A stretch of DNA of 64,000 nucleotides, taken from NCBI GenBank assembly GCA_029448655.1, contig JACCLO010000016.1, positions 1 to 64,000 of the forward strand, in the 5' to 3' direction. Positions 1-13,271 of the stretch are shown piece after piece. The stretch's first letter is position 1, and each line of letters starts with the position of its first letter. The notes below the pieces were generated by a model that saw only the letters and a program-made list of their open reading frames with translations, was not told the DNA's origin and made no database searches. The position numbers and the translations under genes are program-made. This DNA comes from Wolfiporia cocos. Its lineage: Eukaryota > Basidiomycota > Agaricomycetes > Polyporales > Phaeolaceae.

Positions 1-1035
1 TATATGCGTTTCATGCCGGAGTTCTTGCCCCTTGCCAGATACGACGAACCTCTACATCAGAGTAAAGCGGACTATATGCGCCAATGTCAGCTTTCAACCG
101 ACATTATTTCGCATGCATACTCATTTAGAAGATCACCCATAGTGTCCATTAGTCTTTCGGAACTGAGCGACGGGGATTGGTCAAAGGTGGAGCGACCGCA
201 GCCATAGTGGATGTGATGGAACAAGTGATGATGAAGGCATCTTGCTGCTTCACTGAGTGTTGTAAATAGTACACAAGTTCCCTTCTCGCAAACTGGGCCC
301 AACCCCAATTTTGCGTCTTCGTATTTGGAATGCGAAGTATGAGTAGTCGTTCCTTTGGTGTAGGTGAACAGTGTGGCGCATACCTTGTAAGAAAAGGAGT
401 GATCGTGGGCCTCCCTACGAGTGAATGTGATTATCTTCGAAGGACTTTCAGTCGAGATGCTCTTCAGAACTCCTTAATATTGAGGGAGTGAAGCTGGTGA
501 TACCTGTGCAAAGCAAACTCAAAGCTGTATGTTCCCTCCCGCACCCATCTCAAAGCAAAGCGTCTCTGTCAGTAGCGCATGTATTGTATACAGAGGCATG
601 CTCACTTTCCGTCGACTGCATTTGCCTTCTCCTCATCTGTAGGCTACCATAATACAAGACAGGATATGGAGTGTACTGGAAGTGCTACATTATGGTCGCC
701 AACATACCTCACATGAAAGATACAAACTGACGCAAGGCTGCCCTTCCGCGTTTGGTGTCCCGGAATTTGCATAGAACAGAATCTATCCCATTATTGAAAT
801 GAGATGTCTCCTGGCTTTCAACTATGCCACTTCCTCACCTGCCACCGACTGTCGCCGAATTTGGCAGATTTCGTCACTTTGGACTTCGCATCGCCCTTGC
901 TGATATGCAATTAGACCATGCCATTGAGCTCATCGTGAATATACAGTGCAGACCTGGATTCAACAGGTTCTTCAGGCCGCGAACAGTCCACTCCAGCCGG
1001 TTAGTAGTATTTTCTTGGTATTCAATAGCATCCAT
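1..1035 (-). CDS. MATH-BTB (SPOP-like) protein, 5' part, runs off left edge
   Basis: MATH-BTB proteins are usually substrate adaptors of cullin-3 ubiquitin ligases: MATH binds the target, BTB binds CUL3. On the minus strand the ATG at 1035-1033 opens a stretch reading TNRLEWTVRGLKNL, then after a short intron KGDAKSKVTKSAKFG and RWQ, as in basidiomycete MATH domains. Further pieces read RWVREGTYSF (about 505-550), NWGWAQFARRE (about 275-310) and, near the edge, DPLYSDVE, the usual beginning of a BTB domain. Introns are short; 68-117 is a likely one. Two one-base breaks are visible: one base seems missing in the LF-ESSKGD region (about 955-965) and one extra G sits just after DVE (about 43). 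Most of the BTB domain lies outside the window. Family assignment is fairly sure; exact exons are not. Confidence 0.6.
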
Positions 1036-1358
1036 CTCAGAATAGATCGTGTTGACGGTCACAATCTCGGCGATATGGAACAAGTACTCTGAGCAGTAAG
1101 AGGTCGAATGTCTGATGCATATGCATATGTGTCGATGCGATCGATCGGAACTCAATATGGCATGCCACACATCGTGTGATCACATGTCAAAGCGCCGTTT
1201 TGAACGGATGCATGTACTCACGTTCAGATATGTACGAGCACATACTAGTGCAGCGAGAGCAAGAAAAATGTCCATTCTGATTGCCAGTCACAGCTTGAGT
1301 ATGCGAAAATCGGTGTTCCTAGATTCAAGCCTCTCCCATCAGAGCTACAACCTCACGA

Positions 1359-4300
1359 TCATCCGCCTCCAAGCATCTTCCTGAAGTCATCTTGGCTCTT
1401 CGCTTGCGCCGTCGTAGTCAGATTCGTGACTGCAACTGCTTGAGTTGAAGTTGACGCTGTGTTGCCGGACACCGGAGGAGGAACACGCTTCTTACTCCCA
1501 AGTCCTGCTCGAGGACGTGACGCGGCTGTTCGCGGGACAAAGTAGTTTACTACCGCTTGTCGCAGGCGGTGGAGCGGCGGTCCGTAAAGTAGATGAACCT
1601 CCAGGCGATAGCGCGATAAGTTCCAAACTGCTGCCATTGAACGTGATCGGTTCCGAGCGAAGCAGGAGCTTGCCTACATCCTACAGAATCCCATGTTAAC
1701 AGCGCTCAATTTATGGGAGCTATTTACTTACTGAAGCACTCTCGAACTGTACTTCAGCCTCGTTCTTATCAGAGAAGACCTCCACCCGTTTGACTGGAGC
1801 GAGCTTTTCTAGTGCTTGCTGCAAAAGGCCTTCTTGCGTATCGGGAGGCAAATTCCGAACGCGAACCGAGCGTGCGCGAAGATCTTCCCGGCGGTTTAAG
1901 TCCCTACAGAACCGTCAAGTTGTTGGTAGATGATCCAGACTATAACACCCACTTCTTAGCACGGAACCGAGTATCAGCGAGGGTAACGGCAATCCTGCGT
2001 TTCTTGAGCTCGAAGTTGTTGGCGGCAAGGGCTGCCCTTGCATCTTGCTATCTTCTCATGAGCGACACCTGATGCAGCCTGATCGTACTCATCTTACCTC
2101 CTGCTCGAACTCGACAAAAGCAAAGCCCTTCGAACGTCCGTTCTCAAGGGCCATTCTCACCTCCTTGACCAGTCCATGTGACACATCATCAGCATCAGAA
2201 GACTAACCCGTGGCGCATTTCGCACCGTCCTGAACAGCTTCTCCAAGTCTTCTTTTGTCACTGACTTGCTCAGACCAGCGACGTAAATCTCTCTGTCGTT
2301 TGCATCTCTGTCTGTGCGTTCCTTCTTCCTTTCAGGATTGGAGATGAATACGTTCAGTGAAAGGCCAGGCTCTAGCTCTCGACCATGAAGCTCCAACGCT
2401 GCTTCGGCCGATTCCTACCGACAGAGGTAAACACAAACAATCCTTGAGATTACAACGACATTACTTACCGGCGATGTGTACTGCACATAGCAGAACCGTC
2501 TGGTCGCCTTGAATTTTTTGCTCGGCCAGCGGACGTCGAAGATCGTCCCATACTATACCACATATCACGTTTAGTGAAATTAATACAGGAGGTACCACGC
2601 CTACCGCTGTGAAAAGATTTCGGATATACGCATCATCCGCGCTTTCGGGGAAGTTCGTCACGTATAGGGTAGATCGCCACGCAAGATGCACAGCAACCTC
2701 TTGTTCGTGCACTCTTTTCTTGTCCTTCGTCAGCGCAGCTGGGACGCTGTCCTTCAAGATGGAGCAATTAGATATCTTGATGAGATGTGCAGAACCAGCG
2801 TCACTTACCCTATCCACGAATTCGACTATGGCGACGAGTGTATTAGGCAGCTGCGTCACCTTGATTTCTCGCACAGCGCCGCACTGATTAAGAATAACGT
2901 GAGCTGTGATGCCGAGCCGCAAGGGATTTATACACATACATCTTTGAACAAAGCGGCCAGATCCTCCTCCTCCGTCTTGGCTGGAAGATCCGCAACGAAA
3001 ACGGTACAGTTTTCACGGTCCCTATCCATAGGTGTTCGATGGCGCTACACAAAGGCAATTAGAAAAATACACACCGCTTCAGTGGGAGAGGCTTCTGCTC
3101 TAAGGGGCGAAATCAATATCGCTGTGATACATGCGGGCGACTAGAGCTTACCCGTCCTCTGCTTCTTGCTGCTCTCCTCTTCAGCATCAGCATCCGCCTT
3201 CCTCTTGCTCCCGCTGCTCTCAGGCTGTGCACTGTCCACCTCCATTGGCACAGACTCAGCATTAGCCTGCGCCTGCATTTGAGCCTGGTACGCTGCTGTC
3301 TCCGTCCACAGCGCCATCTGTTGTTCGTCAATAAGCTGCCTCGCTGCTTGCTCCGCTTTCTCTGCTTCCTACAAGTTCTAGCGTTAGTACATATCCGAGA
3401 GCAGAAGGACGGCGAGGTACCTTCGCGCGACGCATTGTAATCTGCACCTGTGCATGCTCAATGCGGTCGAACGCGTCCTCAAGACTCTCGACGGAGCCGT
3501 AGACTTGCTCGAAGCTGATCCACGCGTCCCACATCGCCTCTGGCCAGTCCAGGTTTTTCATGCATATGTCCCGGAAGACCTTGCGCACATCGTCGTACAG
3601 GCCCTTCTTACTGTGTGGTTGAGCATGGTAAGCAATAGTCTAAACCAAGGAAGCAAAGACGCACATCAAGACCTCTGTGTAAGACGTCCAAGCCAAGTAA
3701 CTAGTCTTATAATGTCTTGTTGCATCCTCCCAGATGATCAATGCATGATCAGACAGGTTGGGAAACTTGAGGCACTGGAATAGAGTGGGTTTCAATTTCG
3801 GCGGATAATAGTCTTGGCAGCTTACAACTGCGGAAAAGAACTTCTCCAATCTGAGTCTCGGGTCGCCAGCAGTAGAGGCTGATGGTTTTTGTGAGCAGCA
3901 CATCTCTAAAAGACCACGCCTCGTACCTGCTCTGACACGGCTGATGCCGTCCATGAGCACCTCCACCAGCTTGTCAGACCTATCTTCGCCTGTAGTCACA
4001 ACGTCAAGAAACCACAAACGCAAACATCCGCACAAGACTTACCTGACTCATCGGTCTCGATATTCCTGCGCAAGTAGCCAGCATATGCGAGGACACCAGG
4101 AACAACCTGTTCGACATCTGCTTGTAGCGGCTTGATTGTCTTGGTCTTCTCGTAAGCCTCTGCAGGGTATGCGTCAAACGCTATGGCACCGTAATGAACC
4201 TCGCTGAGCGATCGTACCAGTAATCTTGGAGTCCAACGTGTCCTCATCTGTAGTTTGCTCCTACGCAGCGCGGTAAGTCCTGATGATCGAAACACTGTTT

Positions 4301-5675
4301 AGATTGCGCTGATGCCATAACTCACCAGTAATCGGATATAGCGCGCCCAAGCCTCTCCAGATGCCGGAACGCTCCTCAGGGCTCGGGCACACGTCTCCTC
4401 TTGCTTCTCAACTGGCACGTTCTGGGTCCTCTAGAAGTACAGAACATCCACATAAGTCATAGGCATTCTGCGGAGACGACATCACACGAACGATGAAGTC
4501 CAGGTAGCCGGCCCAGAACGAACGCAGTGCTTGTTCAGCACCCGCTTCACCTGCCCAACGCCGTTTGTCCGCCTCCGTGATCGCGCGCTCGTACAGGCCT
4601 TGCATGACGAACAGATTAGGCTTCTTGCGGCGTTCCGCCATGATGTAATTCGCGTATTCTGCCAGTGAGAACCCTGAACGTGCCTATCGCAGTAATTCAT
4701 GGAGACGAGCTATGATCATGGGGGAACGACGGAACTTACCAGGGTGGTCTCGAAGGGCTCGCGCGCTTCGTACACCTGATTGGCTTTTGTGCGGAGCTTC
4801 GGACGCTTTGAACGAGGAGTAACTCATACTGCTCCTGGGGCTTGAAGTTCGTCGTGAATGTCGAATACGCCTGAAAAGTCTCGTCATGGTCTAGAGGTAG
4901 CGCGTCAGTGAGTAAGCGGCAAAATGCAAGCTCATACATACTGAAATGAGGCTGCTGCAGGCGCTCCAGGAGCATTGTCTCCACAAGATCCACCAGCGCA
5001 GCTCTATAGACGAGGTGAGATAGAGTATGGAGCAAAGGCTTAGGAGCACACCTTTCAGCGGGCCCTGCGCTCTGTAACATCTCCGTCTCCCAATCTCTCC
5101 GTGCATCCCATAGCAATGACTCTATGTCCTCATTGAGCACGCATATACTTACTATGAGAGTGAGAGCTTTAGAACCTTTGATAGGTCTCAGATGCCCCGG
5201 GATACAATCTGCGCGAGGGGCGACACGCGTCCATGGAGTGTGAATGCGGTCTTTATACCGTCTTCATCAACTGCTGCCGGCTGAACGGAAGTGTTCGTGT
5301 CTGCAATCACAAACTCCAACTGTTTTTGGAGAAGTGGGATAGCTGTGAGGACGTCAAGAGAGCTGCCGGGAGAGCAATACAATGCCACGTACAGACGTAA
5401 TCCTGCTCTGCCTTTTCGAACAGGTCCGAGATCGTCTGTAGATCCACTCGAGACTCCATATTGCTTGAGCTAATCTTGCTCTCGATGAGCGGTACCAGAC
5501 ATAGTCTCCCGCTGCCCAGAAAGCGGTCACCATGTCGAGGGCGGACTCGACCTGGTCCTCCATGCCCGTGTCACGGGCAATGCGGACGTTGTCGACATGC
5601 AGGAAATGTTGTATGGATCCTCGTGATACGCTCAAGTATGTGAGAAAGGGCTTCTAGCGCGTCCGCTTCATCCAT
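1359..5675 (-). CDS. PRP24/SART3-like U4/U6 snRNP assembly factor
   Basis: This family anneals U4 with U6 snRNA and recycles the snRNPs after splicing, in the nucleus. From the ATG at 5675 (MDEADALEALSHILERIT) come HAT half-repeats, for example the helices around 5060-5140 (LLWDARRDWETEMLQSA) and 3440-3580 (WPEAMWDAWISFEQVYG). Four RRM segments follow: TVFVADLPAKTEEEDLAALF (about 2950-3010), STLYVTNFPESADDAYIRNLF (about 2600-2670), REIYVAGLSKSVTKEDLEKL (about 2240-2310) and GFAFVEFEQE (about 2100-2130). The extreme C-terminus DDFRKMLGGG resembles the Lsm-binding tail of SART3/Prp24; its stop is at 1359-1361. Many introns of about 50 bp interrupt it. At least three one-base deletions break the N-terminal exon (about 5617-5500). 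Because the protein family is normally essential and single copy, sequencing error is the simpler explanation. High confidence in family, lower in exact exons. Confidence 0.8.
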
Positions 5676-6889
5676 CGTCGAGACCTAGCCTGGGTAGATG
5701 TGTACGTAGCAAGTGTAGACCAGAGACGAGCGCGCGCTGACCTCCACTTAATAGAAGATCCTCGCAAGAGTGGATAAATCCGTGTAAGATACGCGTGCAG
5801 ATGATCGAGAACGCGTCGCGGGTGTGGTGAGACGGGCGCTTTTCCCATTTTAGATCCGCTATCACATACGATCTCAACTCGCTCTCATTTGTGTAAGTCG
5901 ACTACGTGGCGCAGCTTGTAAATCTTGCTCGAGACGAGCCTACTGAGGCTCAGATATGGCGAAACATGCCTGTAGCGTTCCCTCAGGCTCTCCTTGCAGC
6001 TCACGTTATCAGCGAACCTGGCAATGCTGCCATCATCCCCTGAACCGTCACCGCCGGCCAGTGGTTGTCTGAGGTCCTTTGTCAGCTTGATGAAAGTATC
6101 TTTGACCTCGCATGTCTACGTGAGTTACAAGGCGATGGCTAGAATCCCGGAGGAAATGACTCTTCTTATTCAGGATTAATCCGAATGCTTTGGATAGTAG
6201 GATGCACTGGCATACCTATTATCTCCTGAGCTTGCTTCATAAGAAGTCTACTCAGCTATGTTTTTCAATCCGAACTTGTCCGTACTTGAGATTTCTATGT
6301 ACTCTCGGATCTCGACGCCGAGTGGTCCGACATCCGTGGATTCGAAGATGGCTCTACAAACTTCTATCCGGAGAATACGCGCGGTCACTCGGTACAATCG
6401 CTATTGACTAGCCAGCTTCCCAGGTATCTGTCTTTTGGCAGTCAGTACTACTAGCTTGACCGCCCATCGTGGCCGTCATCGTGTGGCCCAGTGTATTCAA
6501 GGCACATTGGATACATCCCTCTCGGCGCTTCACTTGCGTCTCCTGAGGACTATGCTGCTTCGCGAAGAGATTATGGGTTGCATGCGTATCTTGAAGATAA
6601 CGTCTCAAATACGACGAAATCATCAGCATCCCTCCTGGACCTCCCTATATTGAGATACCATCCCATCACGCCAGCCAAGCATAGGACATCCCTCCTAAGT
6701 CCTAAGCAAGCTGTAATGTTCTACGGTGTTGCATACCGTTGCATACTAGTACTGTTGCAATCCACTGCGTGAATAGCGACAGCCGCGTATCGATAGCATC
6801 CAGAATCACTGTTATTACGCTGGCAATCCTTTGGTTCCAATTCTCACTGGTCCTGCTCTGGCTACGCACTCGGTGCGACGTCAGCTTAC
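5676..6889. other. gap with two unrecognised, possibly coding stretches
   Basis: No family was recognised here. Two stretches read like protein. On the minus strand about 5990-6110 gives KDTFIKLTKDLRQPLAGG followed by an acidic glycine-rich segment and a GT donor, and 5750-5877 gives ADLKWEKRPSHHTRDAFS. On the plus strand about 6310-6420 gives DLDAEWSDIRGFEDGSTNFY, then a possible intron, then GYIPLGASLASPEDY and more to about 6770. They may be exons of one or two unannotated genes or relics. The frames are broken and no start or stop could be fixed. Confidence 0.3.
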
Positions 6890-6920
6890 TGATGTACAGA
6901 AGAGCTCTACTAGTGACTGC

Positions 6921-9900
6921 TACTTCATTTGCTCTGGCCCGACAACGATACTGGCTAATCGACGTGTAGAGCGAAACGGTTCCTACACTAGCTGTTCCCG
7001 CTCGCCCCATGCTATAACCGCAGCAGTTTATATATCTGGTAAAATACACGATAGCATAGTACACTGCGATACCGACTCTACTGTTATTACAACTGAACGC
7101 AAGTGCTTGTTCTGTCCGGCATATCTCACGCCGGTCCAACCGGCCTGAGCTGTCTCGATAAATTCTGGCGACTCCAGCACTTGGAAGTGACCGCCAGTCA
7201 CCGTGATGATCTGAGCGTCGGGGGAAACCCGCTCAATCCCATACTGTTCCCAGCCAGCCTCCTTTCCTCCGCGATGAACGCGATGTACCCTCAGCGCGAC
7301 GAAGACCGTCATCGGCGCTTTTACCGACCGCATCCACTGCAAGAGGGCCTCTTGCAAAGCAGGAATAGTGGGCTGTTGGCCTTCTGGAAGGAGCGAGAAG
7401 ATGAACTCCATACACGCCGACGTGGAGGTTCGTAACGTGTTCCACAGCCCTTGACGTGCTCAGGCGCCTCCAGCCCGTCCGCAGCGTCTTGCCAGTCCTG
7501 CGCCGCACGGTGGCGCGATGGCGAGGGATCCGCTCGGTACAGCGCAAGCATCGATGCGAGCAGCCGGCGTATCATATCGGGCCCGGCGGATCGTAGCTCC
7601 ATCGCTGTTCGTCGGGCGCGATGAGCGGAGACACCCACAGGAGGGGCGAGTGGGTCGATGTAGCACAGCTGCGCAACCTGGTCCCCATTGTCTTCCATCA
7701 TCTTCGCAATCATGGTCTGCCATGATCGTGCTCGCGCAGAAGGCACCGAGGCGGTAGGGTCCCTCCGGCTGCGCAAGCTTGATCTGCTCATAATAGTGCC
7801 GACAGAACGCCTCGAGCGGGTAGAGCGGCGTCTCCGGTGTCGTCTGTAGTGCCCATAGCGAGCTGTTAAACTTTTCTTGGATGGCGACGAAGGGAAGTGG
7901 ACTTCCGCTTCGCGCCGTGAATCACGATGAGCGGAGTCTCGCCGTTGTCGACCAGTTTAAGAACTGTCTGACCCGGCTTGTGCACCCCATCCCACTGGAA
8001 GTATGTCACCTTAGATGATACTTTAAGCGAACCCTCGGTTTGAGCCCGCTTCTCTACATCAATGCGATGCTGGATGTCTGTGAGACTAATGCTCCCTAGT
8101 AGCTCCATTGATGAGATGGTGAGGAATGGCCGAAGCGTAAAGGCGAGCCGGCCCGCAGAAAGGGAATCAAGGCCATATGATGTCAAGGGCGCATCATCGC
8201 GGAACTGACCCGGATCTACGTTCAATGACTGCATGATGACACCCTTTAGTTCATCTCGAGGACTCTCCGACGGGGAAGGTGGCAACGATGCGTCGAGGCC
8301 CTTCGCGAATGGATACCTAGGGAATGCGATGGTCCTCGTGATGCCGTTCTGTCCGTTCAGAGCGCGGAAGTTGATGTCATCGTTTTCCAGCGACGACGAG
8401 GTGGCCCAAGCAGGTAAGCAGGTCAGTCTCCTCTTGGTACGCGTCTGGCTGCCTGCAGCGACGCATGGGGCAAGTCACTGTAGGAGCACCCATCTGTTGC
8501 ATGTACGGTGACAGCACGGGGTGTGGGCTGATCTCGACATGTGCTGCATTGGGATACGCCTGGACAATAGAGGTGAACGCTTGCGTGAACTGGACCGGGT
8601 CTCTGAAGTTCCGCCAGAAGTAGTCAGGGGTGAAACGTTCAAGCAACGTTCCAGTCGCGGTGGAGTACGTCGTGATCACCGGGTTGTGATCACCTGGGTA
8701 TCGTGCGAACACGTTGGCCAACTGCGTGCGGTACTCGTCTTGACACAACTCCATCAGGGCGGAGTGGACAGCGACACCAGTCTGCAGTTGTCGGGCAAAG
8801 ATCCCACGAGATGCGGCAATAGCGACAGCCTTGTCGACAAGATGCGCGTGACCGGAAATTGCAATCGCATCTGGCGCATTGAAACCCGCCAAATCAAGGG
8901 TTCCCCGCTCTTCCGCGGAGCATGCGAGATGAATAATCGCACGCCCGTCAGCTGCATTGCACCCAAGAGCCGCCATAGCTCCGTTTGCTTGTTCCACTGC
9001 CGCGACCGCACGCCCCTGAGCGATCGCTATCTCCATCGCCATAGCCTTCGGTCCTGCACCAGACGCGTACACCATAGATGTCTCACCGGCCGAATGTCCG
9101 ACGAGGACATTCGGTCGAAGGCCCAAGCTGCGTAGTAATTCAAAGAGCGCGATCTGGACCATAACCATGGACGGGAATATGACAGACACAGGCCAAACAG
9201 GGGGAAGAGCTTGAGCCGTGGCGCTGTCTGAGAAAAGCCCGACCTGCTCTACCAGGGAGCCGCCGGTGACATTGCGGTGGCATTCGTCCAACTCAGCGAT
9301 TGTGTTGTAGAAGATCGGGAATCGCTTGGCAAGTTGACGGCCCACTGGGAATACAAGCAAATCAGTCTCGTATGCAATACAAGTGTCTAAATTTCTACTT
9401 ACTGTTGATATGTTGTGGGCCTTGCCCGGGGAAGACAAATACTACCGGCGGCTTAACACGAGCGGACAGCACGGGGGTCAAGAATCGCGGAGATGCTTGC
9501 TTCTCGGGGTGCGTGACAGTGAAGGTTCGCCAAGCCATCTGCCTAGTACAGCGCCCAGAGATTGTTGAAAGGACGGCCGACTGATCGGGATGACTGGCAG
9601 CCAACTTGTCCAGCGCGCCTGCGACAGCGCCTGCGGATCGCGACGTGAGACCCCCCGCCATAAGCAGCGTTGGGCGATGCGTGACTTGTACGTCCATCGG
9701 ATCAACGCCCTGAGCGAAAGCACTCTGAACCACGACATGGCTATTGGTACCCCCGATGCCGGAGCTAGACATCGAAATAGTGAGCTTCCCGGATGGCGCG
9801 CGCGCTTTGAGAGAAGATGGTTCTCGGGGTACGCGTAACTTGTAGTTCTCCCACTGGACAGCAGGATCTCGGTTGGCCAAGTTCAGCGTAGGGGGGACAG

Positions 9901-10853
9901 TGCCGCTCTCCAGGATCGCGCATACTTTGCAAAGTGAAGCAAGGAAAGCTGCATTGCCAAGATGACTGAACTAATGGTCAGCACACAAACGTTCATGTCG
10001 ATCAACTCCGGAAACCTCACCCGATGTTGCCTGCAACGTTGCCAATCAACAGCTCGCTATCTCGTCCAAATACTTGACCGCTCCAATCGGTTTCGTTCGG
10101 GTGACCCGACGCAGTGCCTAAATAAGGATTAGGTCAGTCATGCCACAACATATGGCGTAGAGGCGGTCATACCAGTTCCGTGTCTTTCAACGTAGTCAAC
10201 ATCTTGCGGCTGGCAGTCGATCCCATCATACGCACGTCGTACGGCGTCGACGCGTACGCTTATATGATCTTCGCCATTGAATGCAGAACCGGAAGCGTTG
10301 ATGCCCATCCCCAAGATCTATCAGGAACATGAGCAGTGGTCATTCGATGTCGAGGTGGTTCACTCACGTTGCCGTATGTGTAGTCACCGTCACGGATCGC
10401 ATCATCGTATGGCTTGAGCACGATAGCTACTGTGCCTTCGCCCAGCGCAAATCTGATCAAATCGAGGAATTTGAGCTTCCTCAGGCAATGTAGACTTATC
10501 GTACGCACTCCTCAGATTCGGCTTCGAAGATCTTGTCCCGAGTTCCGGGAACAGCGGACGGACCAGGACTTTGTTGCAGGAAGTCAGTCATCCTAAGATT
10601 CACATGTCGTAATAACACTTGAGATATGGTCCTTGCGACATAAAAGCCCAGCAATTACCTTGGGTGCAATTGGCAACCGGCAACAACGGCTGCTTCGCAT
10701 TCCCCCACGCGCAAGGCCTGTACTGCTAAGTGTAGCGCAATCGAACTTGAATTGCAGGATGCATCAATTGGAAACACATGGTCCGCGGAGATCGAGGTGC
10801 CTGGAGATTTCATCGCATATGCACGGAATGCTCGCAAAGGCCCCTCGAGGTTC
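6921..10853. repeat. segmental duplication, copy 1 (partner 60062-64000)
   Basis: From the motif TACTTCATTTGCTCTGG onward this stretch matches 60062-64000 in the same orientation over about 3.9 kb, up to the window edge. It covers the PKS gene from KS to TE plus about 200 bp beyond its stop. The two copies are near identical at 8400-9160 (partner about 61540-62300). They differ mostly by one-base indels at 7130-8400 and mostly by substitutions (a few per cent) from about 9300 upward. The partner continues past 64000, so the true extent is unknown. Confidence 0.9.
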
Positions 10854-11464
10854 TTGTTCGTCCTGGTCGATAACCCGTTAGTTAAACTTCTCGAACGGTC
10901 ACACCATAGGAAAGGCACAGACTGTGTCGGAAATGCTGAAAACATCATGCGCAGTGCCGGAAGCATACCAGCCAACATTTCGGCCCCTATAATCGATCCC
11001 GGCATCGAGGAGAGCAAGAAAGAAGCCTCCAGGAGCTTCTTTGTGCTTAGAGCCATTCCCCGCGCCTCTTCGGCAGATATTCCGAATTCTACATGATCGA
11101 ATGAATCGATGTCCTTCAAAAAGGTGCCCCGCATGGCGGATGATTGCTCATAGGCCTTGTTTGTTGACCTATTGCACAAAGTTCCATCAGCGCCGACATT
11201 AAGAGCTGGATATTTAATATTTATGCACGATTCAACGTACGGCTGTTTTTTTGGAATTTCCTCGTGCGCTTCATTCTTGTTGAGTAAGAAGTTGAAAAAA
11301 TCACGGTAGCCCAGATTATGTTCCGAGTGCGTTCCACTTGGAAGATCAGCGGCAATGCCAACCTATAGAGGACGTCTCAGTGCATTCGCTCTCGTATGAA
11401 TCGCTCAACGCACGATTGCTACAGGTCGCTTCTCGAGGTGGGAGCAGCAAGGTTTACTTGACAT
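7126..11464 (-). CDS. polyketide synthase KS-AT-ACP-TE, copy 1, frameshifted as read
   Basis: Iterative type I PKS: condenses malonyl units and releases the chain through a thioesterase. The ATG at 11464 opens MSSKPCCSHLEKRPVAI, a 51-bp intron follows, then VGIAADLPSG, the start of a ketosynthase. KS active-site Cys lies in DASCNSSS (10754-10756) and its two His in ERHGTG and GNIGH; introns of about 50 bp separate these. AT begins at FPGQGPQH and has GHSAGE (about 9080-9100). ACP has GLDSLSAG (about 8155-8180, Ser for phosphopantetheine). TE follows, with IVIHGA and, near the end, GGHF. No SAT, product-template, KR, DH or ER domain was seen. About a dozen one-base indels break the frame relative to the copy at 60264, including one beside the KS Cys (about 10768) and one that removes the stop at 7126-7128. 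Either a decaying duplicate or an assembly-error tract. Confidence 0.8.
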
Positions 11465-11517
11465 GTCGATCATACGAAGCAAGGAAACTTGGGCATGTGC
11501 CATATCTTCATGGAAGT

Positions 11518-11524
11518 CTTTATA
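11518..11524 (-). promoter_or_regulatory. TATA box of PKS copy 1
   Basis: TATAAAG on the minus strand, about 54 bp upstream of the chosen PKS start at 11464. The spacing fits a TATA-driven start about 25 bp before the ATG. Inference from sequence only. Confidence 0.4.
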
Positions 11525-13271
11525 CGATCAAAGAGTCCGGGGGACGTAAACGATTGATGTGGGGCATTGACTCGGGCCTCATACAGGGACGATAACGGTT
11601 ACGAACACAACGCTCGTAAATCAAACAAATGTTGTGACCATGTCAAGTCGACCCGCAGACATTCTGGTGAGTGGAGAGCGTGAAACGCCGATGGCGGATC
11701 CCGCTCAGTCGGATGCCTAACACTGATGGAATGATGAGCGACAAGAAGTCGCGCGAGAGATCAGAATCCGGCTGAAATTTCTGGGGAGGAAGAGGGAACA
11801 ACGGCCCAGCCCCTTCAGCCGCTGATTGGCGGTATCATGAGCTTCCTATAAATGGGAAAAATGGGAGGAAAATTGCATCCAATGGAGATGCCGGTCGCTG
11901 CTAGCCAATTGATCCAGGGCTGGGTTCCGCGTAAATTTGGTCGCAGTGTCATGCCAGCAGATCAACTGTCCATGAGTGAAGCTTTCGTATCATCGTATAC
12001 CAATCAGTCAGACTTGCAGTAATTGTTCTGGGCGTTTGGGCGCCGGAGATGGTCAAGAGGAGATACAGGTGATGGGCTCCTATATCTCGCACAGCTTTGG
12101 CATGTCGAAGGCGCCCCTGCCAGTCATAATCGCTACTTCGGGGAATCCACAGTATAAGCTAAGCCTCTGCATTTCGTGCATGAGATAGGCTGCTAACCAA
12201 ATCATACGTTAATCTGAGATTTGTATCAGAGCCGGGACCATATGCCAGTTGGGATGTCCTAGCTACCGTCTGAGCGATAACGGTCACACATTCGAATGGA
12301 CGGAGATGGTCTGAAGATTTGATATAACCTGTGAACTAGGCTGGGTTGCCGCGAGTACACGGATATCGAGACACCAGAATATTGCCCTGCGCTTGCGTCG
12401 TAAGATGGCACAACGGCAACGATTGGTCTGGAAGTGAGCGCTTGTTACCCAATCTGGATTAGTCAGCTATCCTCGACTTGCTCAGTTGCTTCCGTCTTTA
12501 CCGAGATTTTTATCGCCAATGTCGTGCTTCCCGACCTGTTCCTTTTTTTGTCCTGGCACTTTGCTCCAATGCGGTTTTATCCATCCTACAAGATTTTGCA
12601 CCATTGTCACACTGACCTCTCCCCATTCGGAGGAAAACAAAGGGCGTACTTCCAGCGCTTCCAATACAATCGATTCAACCGCGAATTCCGAATTGGATGT
12701 CACTGAACCTAGTACATTCCGAATTCGCTTAGCAACCTAGCAGCACCACACCCACACCACAGCCATGTCTGATGACAGAACCCTGATCCTCTGGGAAAGG
12801 GGCTGCACCGTGATGTGATACCCACGCCTCCCCCCGCGGTTTGCCTAGCCAGCCCTAGGACTCGTTTCAGCGGGCTGCTTCTGACAATATTGTTGCGTTT
12901 ATTTGTCCCGAGTACTGCCCGAGAAGCCGGAGGGAATCCCAGATTACCCGCCTTCAGCTCCTGATGGCCGACAGCAGCCCTGACACTGCAGACCACTTCC
13001 TACACAGCTGATAAGCGCATCCGCGCAAATTCCGCCGCTCACTCGCAAACACGACGTCTGAGAAGTCCGCATCGGACATTACCTCCTATGATTGTCACAA
13101 GGCTGTCGAATTCCGAATAAGTCTCCCCGGAGCCCGAGTATTGACGCGTTGTATGATTAACACTACCTGAAGGCACCTGACTTGCATCGCAGCTTTACAA
13201 ACAGATTTTGGTAGCAGTGTGCATACAAACGAAGCGTCACGAACCTGAGGATCTCTTGCACACTGACCGTC
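11525..13271. other. 1.75-kb divergent intergenic region
   Basis: Lies between the divergently transcribed PKS copy 1 and MFS transporter, so it probably holds both promoters. No convincing reading frame was found; the short frames at 11976-12188 and 12434-12706 have no recognisable content. A TATAAATGGG motif sits at about 11848. No repeat structure was noticed. Confidence 0.5.

Noticed and set aside
8521..9135. 204-codon plus-strand frame
   Set aside because: Antisense shadow of the PKS acyltransferase; the identical frame at 61659-62273 exists only because the two copies are identical there.
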